From positions 2,030,001 through 2,094,000 of the forward strand of contig OCMG01000004.1 of the NCBI GenBank assembly GCA_900215285.1: DNA of 64,000 nt, written 5' to 3'. The position numbers were made by a program, and so were the translations under genes. The notes under the pieces were generated by a model. It did no database searches. It had not been told where the DNA came from and saw only the letters and a program-made list of their open reading frames with translations. This document shows, piece by piece, positions 41,968 through 52,831 of the stretch. Numbering within the stretch: the first letter of the stretch is position 1; every line of letters begins with the position of its first letter. Source of the stretch: Ensifer adhaerens. Lineage in GTDB: Bacteria; Pseudomonadota; Alphaproteobacteria; Rhizobiales; Rhizobiaceae.

Positions 41968-42006
41968 ACGAAAACGCCGTGCGTTCTGACTGAGCGCACG
42001 GCGTTG
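41968..42006 (-). terminator. prs terminator
   Basis: AACGCCGTGCG and CGCACGGCGTT form an 11-bp perfect stem (41974-41984 with 41996-42006). On the minus strand the hairpin is followed by TTCGTTT, so it ends the prs transcript; on the plus strand no T-tract follows. Confidence 0.85.
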
Positions 42007-42028
42007 CTGCATCTGGATATGGGCCGGA

Positions 42029-42961
<933 letters not shown>

Positions 42962-43189
42962 GTTGGCCCGCCCTGATAGGGCATGTCGCGCAAAATCATG
43001 CAGCGTTTTTGCGGTTACGACATGCGAAAAAACAAAGAGTTAAAACGTCTGCGACTGTTGAAGATCGCGGCCCGCTCTGATGCTCGAATGGCGGCCTTTT
43101 AGCGCGCCTACCCGTGAATGCAAGCGGGAAACTCGGATTAGATGGCGTTTTCCCGGAAAATGACAGGTGGGCGATGCACTTGTGCCGCT

Positions 43190-43960
43190 TCAGCCGCGTC
43201 GAGCCGACTTCCAGGCGATATATTGGCTGATCGTGTCGGAGGCGATCTTGGACATGACCCCCGGCGGGACGCTGGCCCAGGGATCGGCAGACTTGCCCGA
43301 AAGCTTTTCCTGGCCTTGCAGACGGGTCAGGCGCGCGCCGGAGGCGTCAAGGACGTCCCAGACATATGTGATCGTCGTGCCATTGCCGTCATCGAAGGCC
43401 GAGAAGTAGCCCTTGAGCATATGTTCGGCCGAGTTGTCCGACGAAGGCCGGATGGATATGCCGCGCGCCGATGCGTCTGCTGCGAGATCCTTGGAGAGCG
43501 GTGTAACGGCGGAGATCGGCGCCCCGATGATCGGCAGGAAGCGGATCGATCCGCCTGCGACCGCACTTTGCCCAGCGGGCAGCGTGCCGAGTACGCCCGG
43601 GGCTGCGGGTTGGCCAGAGGCCTGATAGATCGATTTCTGCGTGGCGGACACGCCGCCGGGTGCTCCAAGCATCGGGCTCCGTGGCCCTGTCTGTTCCGGC
43701 ATCGGTTGCTGGGCATCGCTGGACGCCGTCGCCGTCTGCGGGAATTGCGTCTGCTGCGTGCCGACATTGCGGTTTTCTTCGGCGGCGAGGCTGGTCTCGC
43801 CTGCCGCGTCGAGGGCAGGTGGCGTGCCCTTCGAGGTGGTCGCGGTCTTCTGGCCGGGATCGCCGATCGGCGCAGGCGGCGACATCAGGTTCGATGTCGT
43901 GCAGGCGGACAGGAATGAAAGCGCACCTGCCGTCAGCACTGACACGAGAAGCTGCCGCAT
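43190..43960 (-). CDS. Secreted lipoprotein of unknown function
   Basis: A 256-residue protein with a lipoprotein signal: LTAGALSFLSAC places the lipidated Cys at about residue 20. The ATG at 43960 follows AGGAGG. Residues 22-120 are Pro/Gln/Thr-rich and disordered; the C-terminal part (about 130-256) is folded and contains AFDDGNGTTITYVWDVLDASG. It is well conserved in style among rhizobial envelope lipoproteins, but I cannot name a domain. Confidence 0.7.
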   Translation of the reverse strand: MRQLLVSVLTAGALSFLSACTTSNLMSPPAPIGDPGQKTATTSKGTPPALDAAGETSLAAEENRNVGTQQTQFPQTATASSDAQQPMPEQTGPRSPMLGAPGGVSATQKSIYQASGQPAAPGVLGTLPAGQSAVAGGSIRFLPIIGAPISAVTPLSKDLAADASARGISIRPSSDNSAEHMLKGYFSAFDDGNGTTITYVWDVLDASGARLTRLQGQEKLSGKSADPWASVPPGVMSKIASDTISQYIAWKSARRG

Positions 43961-44077
43961 CCTGTTCCGTCCTCCTGTTGGTTCAGGCTGAAAATTCGTC
44001 CGCATTAACGGTCGGGGCGAACGTCATGTCAATGACATGGCGGCAATTGCCCCGGAGGAGGGCCGGTTCTGCACCGT

Positions 44078-45229
44078 TCAGGCGGTCAGCAGCGCCAGCG
44101 GATGGCGCGAGAGCGGTTTTGGCGCGTCTTCGGTCGTCAGATAGGTCTGACCCAGGGTCATGGCGAAACCTGATTCGGAATCCATGATGATCATGTGGAC
44201 GAAGAGCGTCATGGACGGTTCGATCTCCTGCGCATTGCCGGCCTGGAACATCTGCTGCTCCATCCAGGAGGGCGAGAAGCGTGCACCCAGCGAATAGCCG
44301 CAGGCATTCAGCCGGTGCCGGGCGAGGCCGCGTTCATCCATCACGCGGGCATGGACATCGAAAACCGTGCCGAATGTGTTGCCCGGGCGCAGGACGAGTT
44401 CGATCGCCTCGATCGCCTCGCGGCAGGCGTCGAAGAGTTCGATCTGGCGGGGCTCCGGTTCGCCGATGACGATCGTGCGCATCATGGCGGCATGATAATG
44501 GGCCGACACGCCCGCCCATTCGAGGGTAAGCTGGTCGCGTTCCGAAAGTGTGCGGCGGCCGGCCTTGTAGCGGCACAGAAGTGCGTCCGCGCCGGAGCCG
44601 ATGATGAACTCGTTGGCCGGATAGTCGCCGCCGCCGGCAAGGATCGCGCCCTGCATGGCAGCCAGGATCTCCGCTTCGTCCGTGCCGGCGCGGGTCAGGC
44701 GGATCGCCTCGTCGAGCGCAGCATCTGCAAGGCGTGCCGCTTCCGTCGCGCAGGCAACTTCCGCCTCGCTCTTGATCAGCCGGAGTTTGCCGACCAGCAA
44801 CGAGGCGTCGATGATCTCGCAGAAATTCATCAACTGGCGGTCGACGAGATGGGCCGTGCGGCCTGTCATGCCATGCGTGTCGTATTCGACGCCGACGCGG
44901 CAACCCAGCAGATCGAGTTCGTTGAGCAGTTCCTTGAGGTCGACGGACGGATCGGCATTGGCGCGGTCGACCCAGATCCGGATATCGGAAATGTTGGACG
45001 TGTGGCGGGCCTGACGGAGATCGGCCGAGCGGGTCAGCAGGACCTTCGACCCATCCGCCTTGACGATGAGCGTCTGGAAGAAGCAATAGCCGAATGTGTC
45101 GTAGCCGGTCAGCCAGTACATGCTTTCCTGAGCAAAGAGCAGGATCGCATCGAGATTGTCCTCGCGCATCTGCGCTGTCAGCCGGTCCATCCGCTGCGTA
45201 TATTCCCGTTCAGAGAAATGCATTGCCAT
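44078..45229 (-). CDS. M24-family hydrolase lacking metal ligands (creatinase/DoeA-like)
   Basis: A 383-residue pita-bread-fold protein with the creatinase N-domain (about 10-140) and M24 domain (about 150-375). In metal-dependent aminopeptidases two Asp, a His and two Glu bind the metals. Here the equivalent segments read LTLEWAGVSAHYHAAMMRT, GYSLGARFSP and MTLFVHMI, so most ligands are replaced. That fits metal-free relatives such as creatinase or ectoine hydrolase. The next genes (pgeF, MidA-like, lgt) give no pathway clue. Confidence 0.8.
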   Translation of the reverse strand: MAMHFSEREYTQRMDRLTAQMREDNLDAILLFAQESMYWLTGYDTFGYCFFQTLIVKADGSKVLLTRSADLRQARHTSNISDIRIWVDRANADPSVDLKELLNELDLLGCRVGVEYDTHGMTGRTAHLVDRQLMNFCEIIDASLLVGKLRLIKSEAEVACATEAARLADAALDEAIRLTRAGTDEAEILAAMQGAILAGGGDYPANEFIIGSGADALLCRYKAGRRTLSERDQLTLEWAGVSAHYHAAMMRTIVIGEPEPRQIELFDACREAIEAIELVLRPGNTFGTVFDVHARVMDERGLARHRLNACGYSLGARFSPSWMEQQMFQAGNAQEIEPSMTLFVHMIIMDSESGFAMTLGQTYLTTEDAPKPLSRHPLALLTA

Positions 45230-45259
45230 GTCCTTGTCCTCCCGTCACGAAGCGGCGGT

Positions 45260-46057
45260 TCAGGCCGCTCGATTGAGCATGATCGCGGAAATCTGCCGGC
45301 CATAGTCCGGCTCCTTGCGGTGCGTCGTGCGCCGATAGGAGAAAAAACGCTCCTCGTCGGCATAGGTGCAATGCCCAGTCATGGCCGCCTTGACGCCGGA
45401 GGCTTTCAGGCGGTCTACGGTCAGGCCCTGAAGATCGAACATGGAATGATCTTCATTGACCGATGGGGTGAAGTATCGTGCGTAATCCTTGTTCACGCCC
45501 AGGAAGCGCTCGACGAATTCCGGGCCGACCTCGTAATTGGCGGCGCTGATCGAAGGGCCTAGAACCGCGGTGATCGTCTCGCGTTTCGCACCGAGTGCGA
45601 TCATGGCCTCTAGGGTGCTTTCCAAAACGCCATAGAGCGCGCCCTTCCATCCGGCATGAGCGGCCCCGATGACGCGATTTTCGGCATCAGCAAAGAGGAT
45701 GGGGCCGCAATCGGCGGCAAGAACGCCGAGCACGATGCCGGGCGTGGCTGTCACAAGCGCATCGGCCTCGGGTCGTTCGTCGGAATAGGTGTCCGTCACG
45801 GTGAAAACGTCGGGGGAGTGGACCTGATGGACTGTCGCGAGCTTTTCAATCGGCGCGCCGAACCAGTTGGCGACGCGGGTGCGGTTTTCGATCACCCGTT
45901 GCGGCGTGTCGCGGGAACCGAGGCCGACATTGAGGCCGGCATAGATGCCTTCCGAGACCCCGCCCTGGCGGGTGAAATAGGCATGGCGGATGACGTCGCC
46001 GGACGCGTCCTGCAATACATTGCTGATGATCGGGCTCAGGCCTGCGGGGATGTCCAT
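45260..46057 (-). CDS. pgeF: PgeF/YfiH-family purine nucleoside phosphorylase-like (laccase-domain) protein
   Basis: A 265-residue member of the YfiH/LACC1 family, once called polyphenol oxidases and now linked to purine nucleoside cleavage and peptidoglycan-precursor editing. HAYFTRQGGVSEGIYAGLN, VHQVHSPDV, ADCGPILF and AHAGWKGAL carry the conserved His/Cys zinc site. It lies between the M24 gene and the methyltransferase on the same strand, an order common in rhizobia. Confidence 0.92.
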   Translation of the reverse strand: MDIPAGLSPIISNVLQDASGDVIRHAYFTRQGGVSEGIYAGLNVGLGSRDTPQRVIENRTRVANWFGAPIEKLATVHQVHSPDVFTVTDTYSDERPEADALVTATPGIVLGVLAADCGPILFADAENRVIGAAHAGWKGALYGVLESTLEAMIALGAKRETITAVLGPSISAANYEVGPEFVERFLGVNKDYARYFTPSVNEDHSMFDLQGLTVDRLKASGVKAAMTGHCTYADEERFFSYRRTTHRKEPDYGRQISAIMLNRAA

Positions 46058-46153
46058 GATCTTGTCTCCCGTTGTCGCGCCCTTGTCCCGGAGACTGCAT
46101 CGCGATGCAGACCCCTCACGCGAGGCGGATGTTGCTGACTGCGGATGGGTCTG

Positions 46154-47281
46154 TCAATCGTCTGCCACGTCGCCGGAATGGGCGCGCCGCCCGATGAAGG
46201 GTTCGAGTTCCACATGGCTGGAAGAAACGGCAAGAGCCTTGAAGAGTTCCCCCATCTTGCCGGCACCGGCGCCGGCGAGACGGTCGACGGCGGTGGTAAT
46301 GTCCTCTGCCGCAAGGGGGGGCTTGCCGCGTGAAAGCGCTTCGGCGCGCTCGTAAATGCCCAGCCCCGCGAGGAAATCGCCCTGATGCATGACGCCGTTG
46401 ACATGCAGGCCGGAGAGATGCGCCGTCTTGGCCAGCGCCTCGAAATCGACATGGCTTGTCAGGTCCGCTTCGCCCGGATGAGCGAGCGGCGGGTCGAACT
46501 GGTGGGCGCGGATCGCCTGCAATGTGTCGCCATAACCGGAGGCGACATGGCCGTAGTCGATGATCAGCGCCGAACCGCCGCCTTCGAGGAGCCTCTGGCA
46601 GAGCGCCTGCATGACGGCAAGGCGGGCAGGGGCGAACTCGGCGATGGCGCCCATCGGCTGCAGGCCGGGCGGCCCGGGCAGGAGGGCGGGATCGACGCCC
46701 GCCATGCCGGCCGCGAAGGTCAGTTCGCCCTCGGCATCGAGACCCACCATGCGCTCCCGAAATCCGGTCGGCGTCTTCACGAACTGGCGGATCGGGATCG
46801 CGTCGAAGAGCTCGTTCGCGGCCAGCAGGAGAGGGCCCGGCGGGATGCCGTCAAAGCCGTCATGCCAGCTGATCTTCCACTTGTCGGCCACCAGCGTCTG
46901 CGCCTGCACCTTGCGCAGGCGTTCGCTGGTTTCGATCAGGTGGAACTGCGCGGCCTCAAACATATCGGGGGCGAGCTTCTTGATGACCCGGATGATGTCG
47001 GCCATCATGGTTCCTCGGCCAGGCCCGATTTCGGCGAGGTGAAACTCCGAAGGCGCGCCATGCGCCTTCCAGGCCTGCACCAGGAAAATCCCGACCATTT
47101 CGCCGAACAGCTGGCTGATCTCCGGCGCCGTCGTGAAATCGCCGGCCGCGCCGAAGGGCTCGCGTGTCTTGTAATAGCCGTGTTCCGGATCTGCCAGGCA
47201 GAGCGCGAAGTAGTCCGTCACGCTGATCGGTCCGTTGGCCCGGATGAAGGCCTTGATCTTTTCCGCAAGCGGCGTGGTCAT
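46154..47281 (-). CDS. SAM-dependent methyltransferase, MidA/NDUFAF7 family
   Basis: A 375-residue DUF185 protein. In mitochondria the homolog NDUFAF7 dimethylates an Arg of a complex I subunit. [23 protein letters not shown] and the SAM motif [15 protein letters not shown] are diagnostic. The ATG at 47281 overlaps the lgt stop (ATGA); the frame continues upstream only inside lgt. It is co-transcribed with lgt. Complex I is the probable target by homology. Confidence 0.92.
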   Translation of the reverse strand: MTTPLAEKIKAFIRANGPISVTDYFALCLADPEHGYYKTREPFGAAGDFTTAPEISQLFGEMVGIFLVQAWKAHGAPSEFHLAEIGPGRGTMMADIIRVIKKLAPDMFEAAQFHLIETSERLRKVQAQTLVADKWKISWHDGFDGIPPGPLLLAANELFDAIPIRQFVKTPTGFRERMVGLDAEGELTFAAGMAGVDPALLPGPPGLQPMGAIAEFAPARLAVMQALCQRLLEGGGSALIIDYGHVASGYGDTLQAIRAHQFDPPLAHPGEADLTSHVDFEALAKTAHLSGLHVNGVMHQGDFLAGLGIYERAEALSRGKPPLAAEDITTAVDRLAGAGAGKMGELFKALAVSSSHVELEPFIGRRAHSGDVADD

Positions 47282-48123
47282 GGGATCGCTGCGTCTCCCT
47301 GAGGAAGCCTTGCCGCCGCGCGGCGCGCGCGCCAGATGGCCCAGAGGCCGGCGGCGACCATGGGCAGCGAGAGCAGCATGCCCATCGTCAGCCATCCTCC
47401 ATAGAGATAGCCAAGCTGCGCATCCGGTTCGCGGAAGAATTCGCCGGTGATGCGGCTAAGCCCGTAGCCGCACACGAAGAAGCCGGTGATGAAACCCGGG
47501 ATCTTCAGGAGCTTGGGACCGTAAGCCAGGAGGCTGAGCACGGAAAGGAGCACGATCCCTTCCAGGCCGGCCTCGTAAAGCTGGCTTGGATGGCGGGGGA
47601 ATGGGCCTCCGGTCGGAAAGATCACCGCCCAGGGAACGTCGGTCACCCGGCCCCACAGCTCGCCATTGATGAAATTGGCGACGCGCACGATGCCGAGCCC
47701 GATGGGGGCGACGATGGAGACGATGTCGAACAGGCTCCAGACGGCGATCTTGTGGACACGGGCAAAGAGGATCATGGCGATCGTCGTGCCGAGAAAGCCG
47801 CCGTGGAAGGACATGCCGCCGTCATAGACGCGGAAGAAGCGCATCGGATCGGCGATGACGTTCGGCAGGTCGTAGAAAAGCGCATAGCCGACGCGGCCGC
47901 CGACCACGATGCCGATGGCCGCGTAAAGCACGAAGTCATCGAGTTGTTGAGCGTTGATCGGCGCCTGTCCGCCGCGCCACAGATTGCCATTGGCGATCAG
48001 GCGGCGGGCATAGAACCAGCCGAGCATGATGGATACGACATAGCCGATGCCGTACCAATGCACCTTGAGCGGCCCCAATTCGAAGGCGATCGGGTTGAAG
48101 CCGGGAAAGGCGATGGCCGCCAT
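47278..48123 (-). CDS. lgt: Prolipoprotein diacylglyceryl transferase
   Basis: A 281-residue inner-membrane enzyme that attaches diacylglycerol to the lipobox Cys of prolipoproteins. It has seven helices; [18 protein letters not shown] and [13 protein letters not shown] contain the conserved Tyr and the Arg-containing segment, and [21 protein letters not shown] is the Lgt signature. The ATG at 48123 is used; an in-frame TTG at 48144 is less likely. It is the first gene in the lgt-MidA unit and would process the lipoprotein encoded at 43190. Confidence 0.96.
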   Translation of the reverse strand: MAAIAFPGFNPIAFELGPLKVHWYGIGYVVSIMLGWFYARRLIANGNLWRGGQAPINAQQLDDFVLYAAIGIVVGGRVGYALFYDLPNVIADPMRFFRVYDGGMSFHGGFLGTTIAMILFARVHKIAVWSLFDIVSIVAPIGLGIVRVANFINGELWGRVTDVPWAVIFPTGGPFPRHPSQLYEAGLEGIVLLSVLSLLAYGPKLLKIPGFITGFFVCGYGLSRITGEFFREPDAQLGYLYGGWLTMGMLLSLPMVAAGLWAIWRARRAAARLPQGDAAIP

Positions 48124-48345
48124 GGTGATGAGTTCGCTATGCAATCTGGTACAGCCCCACTGTTTCGCGCCGGAAAATGAAGTGTGAAAGGGGCAGGGTC
48201 AAGGCGATTTTTCTGACCTTTGGTAAACCTGCCCGCCCTTGTCCGCTCAGCTCTTCCGGTACGCTGCAATTGTGCTTGCATAAGATGGCGCGAGGACCTA
48301 CCTCAGTCTCAGAATGTTCAAGTCCGAAAGGCAAGGGAGACGATC

Positions 48346-48606
48346 ATGTCCACGGGACCGAACCGCATTTTTGACGATTTCGCCAAGCTGATGACGGATG
48401 CAGCCGGCGCTGCGCAGGGCCTGCGTCAGGAAGCCGAAACCGCGTTTCGGGCGCAAGCGGAACGGTTCATGAATTCGATGGACCTCGTCAAGCGCGAGGA
48501 GTTTGAAGCCGTGCGCGAGATGGCCGTGAAGGCGCGCGAGGAAAACGATGCGCTGGCGGCGCGCATCGCCGAGCTTGAGGCGAAGCTGGCCGCGAAGAAA
48601 AGCTGA
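48346..48606 (+). CDS. ubiK: UbiK/BMFP family accessory factor
   Basis: An 86-residue mostly helical protein (former DUF526). An amphipathic N-terminal helix with DDFAKLMTDAAGAAQGLRQE is followed by the MNSMDLVKREEFEAVREMA segment and a C-terminal coiled coil rich in Ala, Glu and Lys. Homologs trimerise and help ubiquinone synthesis by organising lipids or the Ubi complex; Brucella BMFP fuses membranes. AAGGGAG lies before the ATG. It ends with a clear terminator. Confidence 0.88.
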   Translation: MSTGPNRIFDDFAKLMTDAAGAAQGLRQEAETAFRAQAERFMNSMDLVKREEFEAVREMAVKAREENDALAARIAELEAKLAAKKS

Positions 48607-49083
48607 TTGGCCGCTCGGGCTTTGATCCTGATTCCAAGACTTTGAAGGGGTCTCGCGGCGCGAGGCCCCTTTTCTTTTCGCCTGTCGCGAGTCCGGTGCC
48701 TGTGCATGAATCACCGCCATTTCGCAGGTGCATTCATCGGACTTTCGTTCAATCAAATTTTTTCGGAAATTTTGTCCACCTGTGGATTCGACCGAAAAAT
48801 CATTATCGCAGAGTCGGTTATGCCTTTGCGATCAAGCGGCTCCTAAAGCAGGCAGGCGATTTCAGCTGTCGAAAGCCGTGGTGGCGGGGGTGGCGGGAAC
48901 GGGTCGTCGCTATAGACTGATTTTCAACGACGATTCGAAGCGGCGCAAGTTTCGGGCAGGACGACGCGCCTAGCCTTTTTACCGCATAGGATCGTTTCAT
49001 CTTTGTATCTGGCGTGTGGAGCGAGTTTGGCGAGTGTGTGCTTGTCGCCGAACCGTTTGCGGGTCCGATGGAGAACATGCCTA
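48607..49083. other. Intergenic region between ubiK and the YbjN gene
   Basis: After the ubiK terminator, about 400 bases hold no recognised gene. The stretch 48740-48820 is AT-rich, and a TATAGA element at 48911-48916 could be a -10 for the YbjN gene, but no matching -35 was found. Frames across it lack ribosome sites. Confidence 0.4.
48645..48678 (+). terminator. ubiK terminator
   Basis: AAGGGG-T-CTCGC and GCGAG-G-CCCCTT pair around a two-to-three-base loop, followed by TTCTTTT. A strong intrinsic terminator 39 bases after the stop codon. Confidence 0.85.
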
Positions 49084-49584
49084 ATGAGCCTTATAGACGT
49101 GCAGATCGCGCGCCAATCGAACCCGGTCGACATGATCGAGTTTGTCGCCGCCAACAATGACTGGACCTTCGAACGGTCCGGCGAAGACGAGATTTCGATG
49201 TCTGTGGGCGGCCGCTGGGCCGACTACAACGTATCCTTCTCCTGGATGGAGGATTTCGAGGCCTTGCATCTCGCCTGCGCCTTCGACCTCAAGGTCCCGC
49301 AGAGCCGTGTCAACGAAGTGATCCGCCTGCTGTCCATCGTCAATGGACAGGTGCTGATGGGTCATTTCGACATCTGGCGCCATGAAGATGCGATTATCTT
49401 CCGGCAGTCGCTGCTGCTCGCCGGCGGTGCCGAACCGACCGACCGTCAGGTCGAGGTTCTGCTGTCGAATGCGCTCGATAGCTGCGAGGCCTATTTCCAG
49501 GCCTTCCAGTTTGTCGTCTGGTCCGGCATGGACGCGCAGGAGGCGGTTGACGCCGTCCTGTTCGAAACGGCCGGGGAAGCCTGA
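49084..49584 (+). CDS. YbjN-domain protein
   Basis: A 166-residue protein of the YbjN family, whose fold resembles type III secretion chaperones. Features are NPVDMIEFVAANNDWTFERS, then the WADYNVSFSWMEDFEALHLAC strands and the helix EVIRLLSIVNGQVLMGHFDIW. The ATG at 49084 follows GGAG at about ten bases. proC begins two bases after its stop, so the two are co-expressed. Function is poorly defined; the E. coli homolog affects motility and stress gene expression. Confidence 0.88.
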   Translation: MSLIDVQIARQSNPVDMIEFVAANNDWTFERSGEDEISMSVGGRWADYNVSFSWMEDFEALHLACAFDLKVPQSRVNEVIRLLSIVNGQVLMGHFDIWRHEDAIIFRQSLLLAGGAEPTDRQVEVLLSNALDSCEAYFQAFQFVVWSGMDAQEAVDAVLFETAGEA

Positions 49585-49586
49585 GC

Positions 49587-50399
49587 ATGGCGCCCACGAA
49601 GAAGATCGTTCTACTTGGTGCAGGCAATATGGGCGGGGCGATGCTCGCCGGCTGGCTGAAAAGCGGCATTGAAGGCTCATCGGTCCTGATTCTGGATCCG
49701 AAAGTCTCCGATGCGATGGCTGCAATGGCTGCCGAGCACGGGATCGATGTTGTTGCAGCGCCGCCGGAAGGCATGACGGCCGAGATCGTTTTCCTCGCCG
49801 TCAAGCCGCAGATCATGGACGCGGCGTTGCCGCCCGTCAAAAGCCTTGTGGGGACGGACACGGTCGTCGTGTCGATTGCCGCAGGCAAGACCCTTTCCTT
49901 CATCGAAGCTCATCTGGGCGAGGGCGCATTCGTGCGCGCCATGCCGAATACACCGGCCATGGTTGGGCGCGGCGTCACCGGGGCTTTTGCGAACGCGGCC
50001 GTGACGGCTGCGCAGAAGGCCGCCGTGCATGATCTCCTCAAGGTCAGCGGTCCGGTCGAATGGGTTTCGTCCGAGGCGGATATCGATTCCGTCACGGCGC
50101 TGTCGGGCAGTGGCCCGGCCTATGTCTTCTATCTCGTCGAGTGCATGGCTGAGGCAGGCCGAAAGCTCGGTCTGCCGGCGGACCTCGCCATGCGTCTTGC
50201 TCGAGAAACAGTCTCGGGGGCTGGTGAACTCCTACACCAGTCCCCCGAGGATGCTTCGCGGCTGCGCATCAACGTGACGTCTCCGGGCGGCACCACGGCG
50301 GCCGCCCTTTCCGTCCTGATGGCCGATGACGGCATGCAGCCGCTCTTCGATGCAGCGATTGCCGCGGCGCGCAAGCGGGCACAGGAACTGGGGAACTGA
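49587..50399 (+). CDS. proC: Pyrroline-5-carboxylate reductase
   Basis: A 270-residue NADPH-dependent enzyme catalysing the last step of proline synthesis. The Rossmann motif [16 protein letters not shown] is at the N-terminus; [17 protein letters not shown] and the C-terminal [17 protein letters not shown] and [12 protein letters not shown] blocks are standard P5CR signatures. It directly follows the YbjN gene and is followed after ten bases by a CsaA-like gene. Confidence 0.96.
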   Translation: MAPTKKIVLLGAGNMGGAMLAGWLKSGIEGSSVLILDPKVSDAMAAMAAEHGIDVVAAPPEGMTAEIVFLAVKPQIMDAALPPVKSLVGTDTVVVSIAAGKTLSFIEAHLGEGAFVRAMPNTPAMVGRGVTGAFANAAVTAAQKAAVHDLLKVSGPVEWVSSEADIDSVTALSGSGPAYVFYLVECMAEAGRKLGLPADLAMRLARETVSGAGELLHQSPEDASRLRINVTSPGGTTAAALSVLMADDGMQPLFDAAIAAARKRAQELGN

Positions 50400-50409
50400 G
50401 CGGGCTGCC

Positions 50410-50763
50410 ATGACCGAACCAACGACTGGCACGATCACCTATGCGGATTTCGAGAAGGTCGATATCCGTATAGGCACTGTTGTCGAAGCGGAGCCGTTTC
50501 CGCAGGCGCGCAAGCCGGCGATCAAGCTGGTGATCGACTTCGGACCGGAGATCGGGCGAAAGAAATCCTCGGCACAGATCACCGTGCACTATGCGCCGGA
50601 GTCGCTGGTTGGCCGCAGGGTCATGGGCGTCGTCAATTTTCCGCCGCGACAGATCGGTCCCTTTATGTCGGAGGTGCTGACGCTCGGCTTTGCCGATGCG
50701 GATGGCGCGATCGTCTTGGCCGGCGTCGAGCTTTCCGTTCCGGATGGCGCTCGGCTCTGCTGA
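50410..50763 (+). CDS. CsaA-like tRNA-binding domain protein
   Basis: A 117-residue OB-fold protein of the tRNA_bind family, as at the end of MetRS but free-standing. [20 protein letters not shown] and [18 protein letters not shown] match CsaA, reported as an export-related chaperone that binds tRNA-like molecules. It starts ten bases after proC. Length matches CsaA (about 110). Confidence 0.9.
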   Translation: MTEPTTGTITYADFEKVDIRIGTVVEAEPFPQARKPAIKLVIDFGPEIGRKKSSAQITVHYAPESLVGRRVMGVVNFPPRQIGPFMSEVLTLGFADADGAIVLAGVELSVPDGARLC

Positions 50764-50833
50764 GCGATCACCGCGTGCCCTTTTTTGCCCCATTCGAGGC
50801 GTAGGCCTGATTCTCGGTTTCGAGGGGATCAAG

Positions 50834-51391
50834 ATGATGCTGGATCAGAGTTTTCGCGTGAGCTGTTTGCCACGCGCCCGCGAAGTGGCGGAGGAATGGC
50901 GGGCGACCCATGTCGTCTCGCTGATCGATCCCGAGCTGCCGGATCATCTCGTGCCGGTGATCGGCCGGGGCGAACATATCGTGGCGCGGCTGCGCGATCA
51001 GGAGACCGCCGCCTTCACCGTGCATTTTCCCGATCTCGTGGTCAGCCTGTTCGAAACAGTCCGGCCCGCCGTCGAACTTCCCGATAGTCGCATTCTCGTC
51101 CATTGCCATGCCGGGGTCAGCCGCTCGACCGCGTTTGCCTTCTGCCTCATGGCGCATCGGGCAGGGGCGGGACGCGAGGTGGAGGCCTTCGAGGCCTTTC
51201 TCAAGATTGTCAACAAGCCGTGGCCGAACCGCCGCATCGTTGAAATCATCGATGGTCATCTGGGGCGGGGCGGCGCCTTGCTGCAGCCACTCGACGCGTT
51301 GCGGGCACGTTACCCCAGGCGGATCGATGCTTGGCATCGCTATAATCTCCGCCGGCCCTATCAGGAACTGATGGGCGGATACGGTCGATAG
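50834..51391 (+). CDS. Dual-specificity-type protein tyrosine phosphatase
   Basis: A 185-residue cysteine phosphatase. The P-loop VHCHAGVSRST has the nucleophile Cys91 and Arg97 in CX5R form, and IDPELPDH may carry the general-acid Asp. AGGGGATCAAG precedes the ATG. The fold is the small atypical DSP kind common in rhizobia; substrate unknown. It is probably co-transcribed with the CsaA-like gene and is convergent with the histidine kinase. Confidence 0.88.
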   Translation: MMLDQSFRVSCLPRAREVAEEWRATHVVSLIDPELPDHLVPVIGRGEHIVARLRDQETAAFTVHFPDLVVSLFETVRPAVELPDSRILVHCHAGVSRSTAFAFCLMAHRAGAGREVEAFEAFLKIVNKPWPNRRIVEIIDGHLGRGGALLQPLDALRARYPRRIDAWHRYNLRRPYQELMGGYGR

Positions 51392-51400
51392 GCCGCCGGT

Positions 51401-52831
51401 TCAGGCCGGAATTCTGATGATCGCCCGCAGGCCGCCCATGGGACTGTCGTCCAGGGTCACGTTGCCGCCATGCGCGCGGGCGACGTCCCGGGCAATCGAA
51501 AGGCCGAGGCCGGTCCCGGAAGCATTGAGATTGCGCGCCTCGTCCAGACGGAAGAAGGGCTTGAACACGTCGTCACGCATGGCGGCGGGGATGCCCGGGC
51601 CATCATCGTCGACGGTCACGGTCAGCCATTTCGTACCGTGATCGGCCCTGAAGCGCACATTGTCGGCATGCCGCCATGCATTCGAAATGAGATTCGAGAC
51701 CAGTCGGTTGAAGGCGTTCGGTCGAACCCGGATTTCGTCCTGTCCTTCGATCGCGGCGCTGAAGCCCTTGTTTTCAAGTTCCGCATGCATTTCCAGGCGG
51801 CGCACGACTTCGCTCAGATAGACCGTGCCGACGTCCTCCTCCGCCTCCGAACGAACGAAGGCGAGATAGCCTTCGAGCATGGACTGCATGTCGTTGACGT
51901 CCTGGTGAAGCGGCTCCAGTTCCTTGTCGTCTCCCAGCAGCGCCAGCTGCAGCTTGAACCGGGTCAGCACGGTGCGCAGGTCATGGCTGACACCGGAGAG
52001 CATGGCGGTGCGCTGTTCGACGTGGCGCTCGATGCGCTCGCGCATCAGAATGAAGGCGAGGCTCGCCTTGCGAATTTCGTCAGCTCCGCGCGGGGCAAAG
52101 TTTTCCGGCATTTTCTGGCCCTTGCCGAAACTCTCGGCGGCTTTGGCAAGCGCGGTGATGGGCCGGATCTGACCGCGGATGAAGAGAACCGAGATGCCGA
52201 TCAGGATGAGCGATGTGACCACCATCCAGATGATGAAGATATGGGTGTTCGAGGCATAGGCAGCGGCGCGGGGCGCGAAGATGCGCAGGACATCCTTGCC
52301 CACCAGGATGCGGATTTCGATAATCCGGGAATTGCCGACCGTGTCGATCCAGAAGGGCTTGGCGATGCGCCGTGCGATCTCCTGGCTCAGGAAGTCGTCA
52401 AGCAGGGAGAAGAAGGGCTTGGGACGCGGTGGTGGCAGCGTGCCGTTCTTTTCGACGGAGATGTCCAGCTCGAGGCGCTGGCTGGCGATGCGCTTCAGTT
52501 GTGCGAAGTCGTCGTTCTGGGGATAGGTCTCCATCATGTCGATGATGGCGGCGATATCGCGGGTGACGGCGCTGGAAAGCCGCTCGGTCACCATGTGCCA
52601 GTGTCGCTCCATGAACAGGTAGGTCACGACGCCCTGCAGGATGAACATCGGCAGGATGATGATCAGCAGCGAGCGGGCGAAAAGGCCCGTCGGCAATTGC
52701 CGACGCAGCCAGCGCATCGACCGCTTCCAGCCGGACGACGGAACGCGATCCCGTTCCGGACGGATCGAATCGAAGCTGCTCGGCTTTGCGTCCACGTCTG
52801 CCATTGAACGGGTCCCGACCCTTTCCTTCAT
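51401..52831 (-). CDS. EnvZ-type sensor histidine kinase
   Basis: A 476-residue kinase from the ATG at 52831, which overlaps the response-regulator stop (ATGA); a second ATG at 52804 is possible. Membrane helices lie at about 48-67 and 200-222 with a periplasmic domain between, then HAMP and the H-box GVSHDLRTVLTRFKLQL. The usual Pro after HDLRT is Val here. The ATPase domain has NLISNAWRHAD and DDGPGIP and GTGLGLSIA. It is the partner of the OmpR-type regulator upstream. Confidence 0.92.
   Translation of the reverse strand: MKERVGTRSMADVDAKPSSFDSIRPERDRVPSSGWKRSMRWLRRQLPTGLFARSLLIIILPMFILQGVVTYLFMERHWHMVTERLSSAVTRDIAAIIDMMETYPQNDDFAQLKRIASQRLELDISVEKNGTLPPPRPKPFFSLLDDFLSQEIARRIAKPFWIDTVGNSRIIEIRILVGKDVLRIFAPRAAAYASNTHIFIIWMVVTSLILIGISVLFIRGQIRPITALAKAAESFGKGQKMPENFAPRGADEIRKASLAFILMRERIERHVEQRTAMLSGVSHDLRTVLTRFKLQLALLGDDKELEPLHQDVNDMQSMLEGYLAFVRSEAEEDVGTVYLSEVVRRLEMHAELENKGFSAAIEGQDEIRVRPNAFNRLVSNLISNAWRHADNVRFRADHGTKWLTVTVDDDGPGIPAAMRDDVFKPFFRLDEARNLNASGTGLGLSIARDVARAHGGNVTLDDSPMGGLRAIIRIPA

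Noticed and set aside
48897..48925. GGAAC element as an EcfG promoter for the YbjN gene
   Set aside because: No CGTT lies 16-17 bases downstream.
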